From the NCBI RefSeq assembly GCF_000186865.1, contig NW_008705561.1, forward strand, positions 3,437,951-3,465,375: a stretch of DNA of 27,425 nucleotides, given 5' to 3'. A program made the position numbers and the translations under genes. Below the pieces are notes generated by a model. That model had not been told where the DNA came from, ran no database searches, and saw only the letters and a program-made list of their open reading frames with translations. Origin of the DNA: Aureococcus anophagefferens. Its lineage: Eukaryota > Sar > Pelagophyceae > Pelagomonadales > Pelagomonadaceae. Shown here one piece after another: positions 10,301-15,805 of this stretch (positions are counted from its first letter, which is position 1; each line of letters begins with the position of its first letter).

Positions 10301-10857
10301 TGAAGAACGTCTTCGGGCTGTCCAAGGACCAGCTCAAGCACCAGAACGAGGCCGTGGAGGAGGGCACGCGCCACTTCACCGTCGTCTTCAACACGTTCGT
10401 GCTCATGCAGCTCTTCAACGAGTTCAACAGCCGCCAGCTCCAGACGGTGGAGGCGCTCCGCGAGTCGTGGGCCGAGTGGAACGTCATGCGCGGCGTGACC
10501 AAGAACCCGCTCTTCGTCGGCGTCATGGCGATCACGTTCGTGCTCCAGTACATCCTCGTCCAGTTCACGGGCCTCTTCTTCAAGGTCCGGCCCCTCACGG
10601 CGCACCAGTGGGGGCTCTGCGCGGCCATCGCCGTCGGCGCGCTCCCGCTCCAGTTCCTCATCAACCTCGTCCTCGTCCTCGACAGCCCGAAGACCGCGCC
10701 GCCCCAGAAGTCGGGCGCGCGGTCCAACGACGACGAGGGCACGGAGATGCTCNNNNNNNNNNNNNNNNNNNNNNNNNNNNNNNNNNNNNNNNNNNNNNNN
10801 NNCCCCCCCCACCCGCGGCCCCGCCCCCCGACCCCGACGACTGCGCGCCCCGCCTAA
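7321..10857 (+). CDS. Plasma-membrane-type Ca2+-transporting P-type ATPase (P2B, PMCA); C-terminus in gap
   Basis: The protein couples ATP hydrolysis to Ca2+ export or sequestration. From the ATG at 7321, the family signatures appear in order: two N-terminal helices, the actuator loop MDESALTGEP (198-207), PEGLPLAVAL in helix M4, the phosphorylation site CSDKTGTLTQNK with Asp402, the nucleotide-domain KGAP, TGDGTNDAP (810-818), then M5-M10 including LWVNVIMDSLASVALASEPP. M4 with PEGLP, and the M6 Asn and Asp, mark type IIB pumps. An acidic insert (DGDDDGG) precedes M3. Sequence is continuous to about residue 1144; 10753-10802 is Ns, and the Pro-rich frame after it (TAA at 10855) may not belong. 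Any C-terminal calmodulin-binding domain would lie in or beyond the gap. P2A (SERCA) is less likely. Confidence 0.93.
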   Translation: MASKEGYALSKEGLSDMLKDQQRGFLQAYDGCEGLCKALGSDSAAGLGGDAGDLASRRETYGANYIEPPAMKTYWELILEGCEDNTVQALIICATVSLIMIVAEKPSHRFVASIEGVAIFLTVAVVLNLQASIEWTKAREFRRQQEELESDALVSVVRGGKPAEIAPRDIVVGDVVRVAVGDVIAADGILLEGTDVKMDESALTGEPVLVAKEADAARDPFVLSGTSVMTGSGKLLAVAVGINSVQGRIFAAVQGKADDGGGAKEAAKADEESAVKPEDVEATTDGDDDGGNLEEKMDGLAMDIGKAGLYVSTVAFVIMTVVYVSMPAKNLDGKSGVKIFGSIMRFFLVAVTILVVAVPEGLPLAVALCKAITIGKMMEDNNRVKHMNACETMGSATTICSDKTGTLTQNKMTVMRMYVADALVAHDDASGAEVSAQLGAGFGAPFLELVHQCAVLNSGATSKASLDAATKQWKYQGNATECALLKLCAQMGVDADAMRADPRFRDPTGACKLDWGVKQFPFSSQRKKMSWVVPKPGGGFRLFTKGAPTHVLDYAADALSKDGASKLALDAAGCDATVESFQKAAMRTLALAYRDFDGVPEGGWDALAPGQDDASDMKIYAAECDVTLVAIVGIEDPLRPTVTRAIRQCNTAGVDVRMCTGDALATAVAISAQCGILRPQDLEPLPGGGSGPKKNFAMTGAEFDERVHVLDAAAPKVVRRAFDVDSGAVGERLTHPFKKDAKGDKIIDMAAFDAIWPKLRVLARCQPEDKLALVTGMRRSRVFEQAAYVAALERDFDITVFPDQQVVAVTGDGTNDAPALSAANVGFAMGIVGTDIAKQACDIILLDDNFASTVAAVKWGRNVFDSISKFCQFQLTVNIAAIFVACIGALVYGMSPLGAVQMLWVNVIMDSLASVALASEPPTEALLERAPYGKKRPMITRVMWHNMLGQAAYQLVVVCFLLFSEPIMVGWFGVGENASHPNHHNGDGRDTMFVKNVFGLSKDQLKHQNEAVEEGTRHFTVVFNTFVLMQLFNEFNSRQLQTVEALRESWAEWNVMRGVTKNPLFVGVMAITFVLQYILVQFTGLFFKVRPLTAHQWGLCAAIAVGALPLQFLINLVLVLDSPKTAPPQKSGARSNDDEGTEMLXXXXXXXXXXXXXXXXXPPHPRPRPPTPTTARPA
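10753..10802. other. Assembly gap (50 Ns)
   Basis: Fifty undetermined bases at the 3' end of the Ca2+-ATPase gene, followed by a C-rich run. The round length suggests a placeholder of unknown true size, so the reading frame across it is not reliable. Confidence 0.98.
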
Positions 10858-11186
10858 TTTCCCACATCGCGGGCTCCCGATCGGGGCTGCGCCCTCCCCG
10901 CGGTCGTCTCCCGCGCCGCCTGGACGCAGTAGGTCGCGGCCTGGTCCAAGAGCATGTCCTCGCAGGTGCGCGCGAGCTGCGCGGGGTCCCAGGCGCGGCC
11001 CTCGTCGGCCATGACGTCCCAGAGGAACCGGCCCTCGCTCCGCAGCGCGAGCGCCGTCTGGATCCAGCCGTTCGTCCAGCCGTTGTCCGTCACCCAGGGC
11101 CCGTAGCCCCCCGGGTCGGAGTCGCCCGCCCAGTACTCCCAGCGATGATGGCGCCTTGACATCAATTTGGGGGTCGAAAGGTGCAT
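10854..11186 (-). CDS. Unrecognised C-terminal gene fragment, partial
   Basis: From about 11153 down to 10900 the minus strand has gene-like codon use and a mixed-composition peptide rich in Trp and Asp, including GYGPWVTDNGWTNGWIQTAL and GRFLWDVMADEGRAWDP. It ends at TAG at 10854. The 5' part (to an ATG at 11186) looks non-coding, so this may be the last exon after an acceptor near 11158 (TCAAG), or a gene truncated by rearrangement. It is convergent with the Ca2+-ATPase gene and divergent from the SGNH gene, leaving little space for upstream exons. I do not recognise the family. Confidence 0.4.
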   Translation of the reverse strand: MHLSTPKLMSRRHHRWEYWAGDSDPGGYGPWVTDNGWTNGWIQTALALRSEGRFLWDVMADEGRAWDPAQLARTCEDMLLDQAATYCVQAARETTAGRAQPRSGARDVGN

Positions 11187-11255
11187 TCCATACGGTTGAA
11201 TAGGGATCCCTAGTATCTGATGCTCATTGCCATCGGGGGGCGAAAGGGCGCGATG

Positions 11256-11368
11256 GGGGCAGCAGCACGAAAGTTAGCGACACAGCGGCGGGTGGGGCAG
11301 CAGCATGAAAGTTAGCGACACAGCGGCGGGTGGGGCGGCAGCATGAAAGTGAGCGACACAGCGGCGGC
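11256..11368 (+). repeat. Three 38-bp tandem repeats spanning the SGNH start codon
   Basis: Units at 11256-11293, 11294-11331 and 11332-about 11368 share GGGGCAGCAGCATGAAAG and TTAGCGACACAGCGGCGGGT with few changes. The third unit contains the start codon and first residues of the SGNH-hydrolase gene. Unit 1 has ACG in place of ATG; unit 2 retains an ATG out of frame with the gene. Confidence 0.9.
11305..11346 (+). CDS. Upstream ORF made by the tandem repeat, overlapping the SGNH start
   Basis: ATG at 11305 opens a 13-codon frame (MKVSDTAAGGAAA) ending in TGA at 11344-11346. That stop overlaps the main ATG (11343-11345) as ATGA. Its first eight residues equal the main protein's N-terminus because the repeat unit copied the start region. 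If included in the mRNA it should reduce or condition main-frame translation. Translation is inferred. Confidence 0.45.
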   Translation: MKVSDTAAGGAAA

Positions 11369-12212
11369 GGGCAGGAAAAAGGCCGCGCCGCGCTGCGCCG
11401 CCGCGACGCTGCTCCTGCCGTCGCTCCTTTTCGCCGTCCTCCTCGCGATGTACGCCACCGGCACGCCGTTGATCAGCAAGCGGGCGCACGTGGGCATGGA
11501 CTTGGACTGCGGCGACGCGCCCGGGCCGTTCTCCGAGACGCTGCCGAACGCGCTGTTCATCGGCGACTCCATCGCCAACGGCTACGGCCCGCGGCTCCTG
11601 GAGCTGCTCGACGGCGAGGTCGCGCTGCAGCACTGCGGCGGCGTCGACTCGCTCGCGGACGTGAACGGCGGGAACACGCGGAAGGGGCTGCGCTGCCTCG
11701 ACGCCTGGCTGGGCGCCGGGACCTGGGATCTCGTCCACTTCAACCACGGCCTCTGGGACATGGTGGACCGCGAGCACACGCGGTGGTGGCGCGCGTTCCC
11801 CGCGGTGAAGAAGAAGACGTGGCGCGAGCAGATGGCCGTGCCCCTCGACGAGTACCAGCGGAACATCGAAACGTACGTCGACATCCTGAACGCGAGCGCC
11901 CGCAGGATCATGTTCGCGACGACGACGCCGGTCCCGCGCTGCGTCCCCGACTGCACGAACAAGCACAAGCGGTCCAACGAGAAGACGCTCCAATACAACG
12001 CCGCCGCGCTCGCCGCGCTGCCGGCGGGCGTCCTCGTCGACGACATCTACGCCGCCGCCGTCGGCTACTGCGGCGACCCGTTCCCGTCGAACGGCTGCGC
12101 CGCGGTGCCGACGCTCGCGAAGGGCGATATCCACTTCACGGACGCCGGCTCCGCGAACCTCGCCATCAACGTGAGCCGGGCGATACGGCGCGCGCTCGGT
12201 ATAACGCGATGA
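11343..12212 (+). CDS. Membrane-anchored SGNH/GDSL-like hydrolase domain protein
   Basis: This 289-residue protein has a basic N-terminus and one hydrophobic segment (about residues 18-38, ATLLLPSLLFAVLLAMYATG), consistent with a type II membrane protein or uncleaved signal anchor. The rest matches the SGNH layout: block I FIGDSIANGYG with Ser76, a block III equivalent NHGLWDM (Asn134), and block V DIHFTDAG with Asp262 and His264. SGNH enzymes cleave or transfer ester and acetyl groups on lipids or glycans; the substrate cannot be told. Cysteine pairs (PRCVPDC and YCGDPFPSNGC) fit a lumenal or extracellular domain. The start lies in a tandem repeat; this ATG is chosen because the hydrophobic anchor follows in frame. 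Confidence 0.75.
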   Translation: MKVSDTAAAGRKKAAPRCAAATLLLPSLLFAVLLAMYATGTPLISKRAHVGMDLDCGDAPGPFSETLPNALFIGDSIANGYGPRLLELLDGEVALQHCGGVDSLADVNGGNTRKGLRCLDAWLGAGTWDLVHFNHGLWDMVDREHTRWWRAFPAVKKKTWREQMAVPLDEYQRNIETYVDILNASARRIMFATTTPVPRCVPDCTNKHKRSNEKTLQYNAAALAALPAGVLVDDIYAAAVGYCGDPFPSNGCAAVPTLAKGDIHFTDAGSANLAINVSRAIRRALGITR

Positions 12213-12444
12213 CAGCGCGATGTAGGACGCCCGAGGGAGGCGGCGCGTTGCGACGGCGAACGCGAGCGCGAAAACGACGGATCCAGCTACTAGTACTCAA
12301 GTAGCTACTCGGCGACCGGCGTCGGACTCGATGGAGGCGACGAGGATGTAGCGAAGTATTACATTCTGCGGCTCCCTCCACCTTAAAATAGATAATGATA
12401 ATTACATAGCGGTCCCCGGGCCCGGTCCCAGTTAATAATTCTAA

Positions 12445-12658
12445 GTACTTCAACTTCTTCCGTCCGAGACCTATCGGCCGTGTGTGCTCTTGGGCATGCG
12501 GCCGGGCCGCCTCTCCGACGCAAAATCCCCAATAACCCGTGGGCCTTCGGCCCCTGCTGGGGGGCAGCCCCCCACCTACTTCGACTTCTTCCGTCCGAGA
12601 CCTATAGGCCGCGTGTGCTCTTGTGCACGCGGCTTCTCCGACGCTAAATACGCAATAA
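12445..12658 (+). repeat. Two direct copies of an ~85-bp repeat
   Basis: Copy 1 (12445-12535) and copy 2 (12577-12658) share TACTTC-ACTTCTTCCGTC, CGAGACCTAT-GGCCG, GTGTGCTCTTG and CTCCGACGC-AAAT. The 41-bp spacer contains self-complementary GGGCCTTCGGCCC and GGGGGGCAGCCCCCC. Copies differ by substitutions and a short deletion, so the duplication is not very recent. No coding potential seen. Confidence 0.75.
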
Positions 12659-12691
12659 TAATAATAACAATACTAATAATAATAATAAGTC
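12651..12691. repeat. AAT-rich microsatellite-like tract
   Basis: An imperfect run of AATAAT triplets with one CAATACT interruption, directly after the second copy of the 85-bp repeat. Confidence 0.85.
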
Positions 12692-12793
12692 AGATAATTA
12701 CTAGCCTGATGAGATCTACAGTATCCTAGTAGGGGAAACAAGACGCCTACGGCATCTTGCCCCTGCCGGGGGGGCTTGCCTGCGGCGCGGCGA

Positions 12794-12816
12794 GAGCGCG
12801 CCCTTCGGGCGCGCTC
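12794..12816. other. Perfect 10-bp-stem hairpin
   Basis: GAGCGCGCCC, loop TTC, GGGCGCGCTC. It follows a G-rich stretch (12770-12776). It resembles intergenic G/C hairpins rather than a eukaryotic terminator; the role is unknown. Confidence 0.7.
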
Positions 12817-12927
12817 GCGCGAGCTGAGCCACTCATTCCCGTGTCAATGCTTCCCTCTGCACCGCTCGCGCGACGACAGCCATTTAATTTCCGTACGGCG
12901 GGGGAACCGGCACGCACAACTCACGCA

Positions 12928-12936
12928 TATATATAT
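12928..12936 (+). promoter_or_regulatory. Candidate TATA box
   Basis: TATATATAT lies 78 bp upstream of the ATG at 13014, in an otherwise GC-rich flank. Position and sequence fit a core promoter for the downstream membrane-protein gene; no transcription data support it. Confidence 0.4.
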
Positions 12937-13013
12937 GGACGAGCTGAAACTTTTGCGATCGCATTCATCAAGGTCGGCCCCGGGGGCAGCCTCGTCGATT
13001 TTTGTCGACGACG

Positions 13014-14039
13014 ATGCTCGACGTCGTCGCCTGGCTCGCCCAGTCCGGGAGCGCATTCGTGCTCAAGGTTGCCTCTTCCATCGACGACGTCGTCTGGTTC
13101 GCCGCGTTCCTCCACGGCCAGCTCAGCGTCCGCGAGCGCGTCAAAAACGCCGCGGTCTACGCCGCTGTGTGCCTGGCCCAGACGGTCCTCGCCTGGGTCA
13201 TCGCCACGTCCGGCGCCGCGGCCGTGGACAGGCTCACGCACGGCGGCCTCCCGGGCTTCTCCACGGAACGGCTCCTCACGCTCGTGGCGGCGCTGGGCCT
13301 CTCCGCGTATTCCCTCAAACTGCTCGTCGAGGAGCTGTCCGAGCGCTACGGCGGCGGCGACGGGGACGCCGTCCCGCTGGGGGAGCTCGTCAAGCGCGTC
13401 TCGAGCGACGTCGCCGCCAAGGCCGCGGCGGCGCCGCGGCGGCTCCTCGCGCGCGACGACGGCTTCATCGGCGTCTCCGTCGTCGACGACGACGACGGCG
13501 ACGGCGGCGGCGCGGGCGAGGCCGCCGTCGGGACCGCCGTCGAGACCGTCGTCGACGACGACGACGGCGACGGCGGCGGCGCGGGCGAGGCCGCCGTCGG
13601 GACCGCCGTCGAGACCGCCGTCGAGGCCGCCGTCGAGGCCGCCGCCGACGACGGCGCGGCGGCCGGCGCCGGCGTCGAGCTCCGCGCGCTCGAGACCGTG
13701 GACCTCGACGACGACGGCGCGCCGGCGGCCGGCGACGTCGAGGCGCCCGGCGGCGGCGCCGACGGCGCGCGGGCGACGACGACGGCGACGCTGCTCGTCG
13801 TCGCGTTCTGCGGGTCGCTCGACGACCTCACGCTCTTCGTGCCCATGCTCGCGGGCGGCGCCATCGGCCCGCTCGCGCTCCTCGCCGGCGCGGCCGCCGC
13901 GACGGCGCTCATCGTGGCGATCTGCGTCTTCCTCAACTTCTTCAGGGCGATCTCCGACCGCCTCGCGGCCGTGCCCCTCGTGTGCGTCACGTCCGCCTTC
14001 GCGACGTTCCTCATCGCCAAGGTGGCGCTCATGCGCTGA
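13014..14039 (+). CDS. Polytopic membrane protein with paired S-x-D-D motifs, transporter-like
   Basis: A 341-residue protein with hydrophobic N- and C-terminal halves and a long acidic, Gly/Ala-rich middle loop (about residues 145-260). Each half begins with a similar motif: SSIDDVVWFAAFL (Asp24, Asp25) and GSLDDLTLFVPML (Asp270, Asp271), each inside a predicted helix and followed by more helices. This suggests an internally duplicated transporter, as in the LysE/CadD/TerC/Gdt1 type of cation exporters, where paired acidic residues line the path; assignment to one family is not possible by eye. The loop holds two perfect or near-perfect 23-residue repeats. Start is the first ATG after the TATA-like element; the stop is at 14037-14039. 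Confidence 0.6.
   Translation: MLDVVAWLAQSGSAFVLKVASSIDDVVWFAAFLHGQLSVRERVKNAAVYAAVCLAQTVLAWVIATSGAAAVDRLTHGGLPGFSTERLLTLVAALGLSAYSLKLLVEELSERYGGGDGDAVPLGELVKRVSSDVAAKAAAAPRRLLARDDGFIGVSVVDDDDGDGGGAGEAAVGTAVETVVDDDDGDGGGAGEAAVGTAVETAVEAAVEAAADDGAAAGAGVELRALETVDLDDDGAPAAGDVEAPGGGADGARATTTATLLVVAFCGSLDDLTLFVPMLAGGAIGPLALLAGAAAATALIVAICVFLNFFRAISDRLAAVPLVCVTSAFATFLIAKVALMR
13479..13616 (+). repeat. Two in-frame 69-bp tandem repeats
   Basis: Units 13479-13547 and 13548-13616 both encode VVDDDDGDGGGAGEAAVGTA plus VET. The second is followed by shorter GTCGAGGCCGCC repeats. The unit is a multiple of three, so expansion or contraction keeps the frame; it lengthens the acidic loop. Confidence 0.9.
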
Positions 14040-14393
14040 GGGCGCGCGCGCTAACTGAGTCGCTCCGCGTCGCTGGCCCACCCCGCCTCCTCGGGCCTCG
14101 GCACGGGGCTCGCGCGCAGGGCCAGCACTGGCCGGGGGCTCCCCGGGGAGGCCACCGGGGCGCGCACTCGGGCGCGCCCCCGGAGGCCTAGGCATCTCTA
14201 GGCGTCCCCGGGCGCGCGGCCGGCCCGCGAGGCCCCACGCTCGTGGACGAGGTCCGCGGCGCGGGCCACCTTCTACTTCTCGAGCTGCCACAAGCGCAAA
14301 TTGAGCCGGCCCTTCCGCTCGGCAGCCCTCGCCTCGTCGCGCCGCCGCCGCCTCCCGCGCCGCGATCCGCTCGGCGCCGCCCCGTTCGAACGC
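14040..14393. other. Intergenic region, GC-rich hairpins
   Basis: No separate gene recognised. An 11-bp inverted repeat at 14155-14183 (CCGGGGCGCGC, with one bulged base on the right arm) and a small CCTAG/CTAGG stem near 14187-14202 may form RNA hairpins in the 3' region of the upstream gene. Confidence 0.45.
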
Positions 14394-14744
14394 ATGCGCG
14401 CCGCCGCCGCCCTCGTCGCGCTCGTCGCCGCCGCCGCCGCCTTCGCGCCGCCGGCGCGGCACCTTGCCCTCCGCCGCCCCGGCGCCGCCGCCGCCCCGGT
14501 CCGCGCGGCCGGGTCGCCGCGGCCCGCGTCCCCCCGGGGCCGCGTGGTCCTGCGCGTCGGCGAGGAGTCGGGCCTCCCGGACCCGGCCATCGCGGTCGCG
14601 GTCTTCGCGTTCCTCTTCGCCGCGTTCGCGTACACGCAGTTCGACATGGTCCAGGTCGTCAACCAGGAGGACCTCGACGGCGCCGAGGGGTCGCGCCGCG
14701 CGCGCGACGCCCTCGCGAGGAAGCGGGGCTACTTCCGCAAGTGA
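14394..14744 (+). CDS. Small plastid-targeted single-span membrane protein
   Basis: A 116-residue protein. The N-terminus is a hydrophobic signal peptide ending in AFAP (residues 16-19), with Phe17 at the expected cleavage +1. An Arg/Ser/Ala/Pro-rich transit segment follows to about residue 50. This bipartite layout is the heterokont signature for import into a secondary plastid. The mature part is short: an acidic stretch, one transmembrane helix (about 64-80, IAVAVFAFLFAAFAY) and a charged tail ending RKRGYFRK. Small single-helix proteins of this type are often thylakoid complex subunits or assembly factors, but I cannot identify it. The ATG is chosen because the leader begins there. Confidence 0.7.
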   Translation: MRAAAALVALVAAAAAFAPPARHLALRRPGAAAAPVRAAGSPRPASPRGRVVLRVGEESGLPDPAIAVAVFAFLFAAFAYTQFDMVQVVNQEDLDGAEGSRRARDALARKRGYFRK

Positions 14745-15094
14745 GGGCCCGCGGAGCCGCGGCCGTTGCGCGCGCGCGCGCCGCGTACCACGGGCGCGGG
14801 GTCCGCGTACCCAGGACCGGGTTCGCATCCGCGGGAGCGCCGCGGGCGCCCGCGCGTCGGTGCGGCGCGGGCGGCCGCGCTTGCCCGCGCTGCTCGGCCC
14901 CTGATTGAGGTAAACGCTGCCGGAAAGGCTCGGCAACTTGCCGCGGCGAGTGTGGCCGCCACACCTGCTCTGGACGCGGCCGCCGGAGGCCGCCGTCCGC
15001 GCCGTCGCGACGCTCAGCCAGGTCGCGGGGAGCACACGGATCCACGCGGCGCGCGAGGCGCTCGACAAGGCGCTCCAGAAAAAATTCTGCCGGC
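14745..15094. other. Intergenic region, nothing recognised
   Basis: GC-rich DNA without a credible coding frame. A GGTTCGCATCC string near 14820 vaguely resembles a tRNA B box but has no T-stem or A-box partner. Confidence 0.4.
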
Positions 15095-15742
15095 ATGGGG
15101 CGCGTCGGGCGCTACAAGAAGGTCAAGGCCTGCGACCCCTTCGCGAAGCAGCGGCCCGGGAAGAAGCCGCGGCGGGAGTTCGACCTGCCGCCCGACGAGG
15201 ACCAGACGGGCCCCCTGAAGACGGGCAAGGCGCTCCGGCGCCAGGAGCGCCGCTGGGCGCGCGAGGCCATGGGCGACTTCGGCGACGACGCGCTCGGCGA
15301 GGCGGCGCTCGCGGACGTCTCCTCGGCACCGCCGCCGCCCAGGGTCGCCATCGACCCGCGCCGCGCGAACGAGAGCCAGAAGGCCTTCGAGCGGCGGCTC
15401 AAGGACGACTCCGCGAAGCTCCTGAAGGCGCAGGCGGACCGGCACTCGTCGACGAAGGCGAAGAAGCGGGCCTACCTCAAGGACAAGAAGGCGGCGAGGA
15501 AGGGCGGCGCGCGCGACGCGGGCGCCGCCGCCGAGCGCGGCGCGCCGCCGCCGCCGGCGTTCGGCGATCGCGCCGACGCGCCGCCGGACCTGAGCGCGGA
15601 CTTCACGGCCAAGCTCGAGGGCCGGGCGCAGAAGCGCAAGCGCGACGGCCGCGGCGACGGCCCGTCGAAGCGGGCGCTCAAGGCCGCGCGCGACGCGTTC
15701 GCCGCGGGCCGGACCGATGGCCTCGAGTCCTGGGAGCGCTAG
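15095..15742 (+). CDS. CCDC137-like basic, probably nucleolar protein
   Basis: A 215-residue, very Lys/Arg-rich protein starting MGRVGRYKKVKACDPFAKQR. Three blocks resemble the CCDC137 family in order: a segment with ANESQKAFERRLKDDSAKLL (cf. GES-aromatic-RR-x-x-x-A), a Lys-rich coiled-coil (KAKKRAYLKDKKAARK), and FGDRADAPPDLSA (cf. FGE..PPEL in animals). A short basic C-terminal helix follows. Animal CCDC137 is a chromosome-periphery and nucleolar protein; here nucleolar location is inferred from charge. It is convergent with FEN1, with 63 bp between the stop codons. The assignment rests on remembered motif order, so it is moderate. Confidence 0.6.
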   Translation: MGRVGRYKKVKACDPFAKQRPGKKPRREFDLPPDEDQTGPLKTGKALRRQERRWAREAMGDFGDDALGEAALADVSSAPPPPRVAIDPRRANESQKAFERRLKDDSAKLLKAQADRHSSTKAKKRAYLKDKKAARKGGARDAGAAAERGAPPPPAFGDRADAPPDLSADFTAKLEGRAQKRKRDGRGDGPSKRALKAARDAFAAGRTDGLESWER

Positions 15743-15805
15743 GCCCCGTGTTTTCGTAAGTACGCCGCGCGACTCTTGTGGCGCCGCGCGCGACGCGCCG
15801 GCCGC

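Larger units (their letters stand above)
12213..13013. other. Intergenic region with AT-rich and repeated sequence
   Basis: No gene seen. It includes a short hairpin at 12285-12306 (AGCTACT stem), two copies of a dispersed repeat, an AAT-rich tract and a strong hairpin, listed separately. The AT-rich stretches contrast with about 70% GC around them. Confidence 0.5.

Noticed and set aside
7132..10812. Minus-strand frame opposite the Ca2+-ATPase
   Set aside because: Low-complexity antisense shadow; the plus strand encodes all P-type ATPase motifs.
14800..14850. tRNA-like B box (GGTTCGCATCC)
   Set aside because: No T-stem pairing, no A box or acceptor stem at suitable distance.
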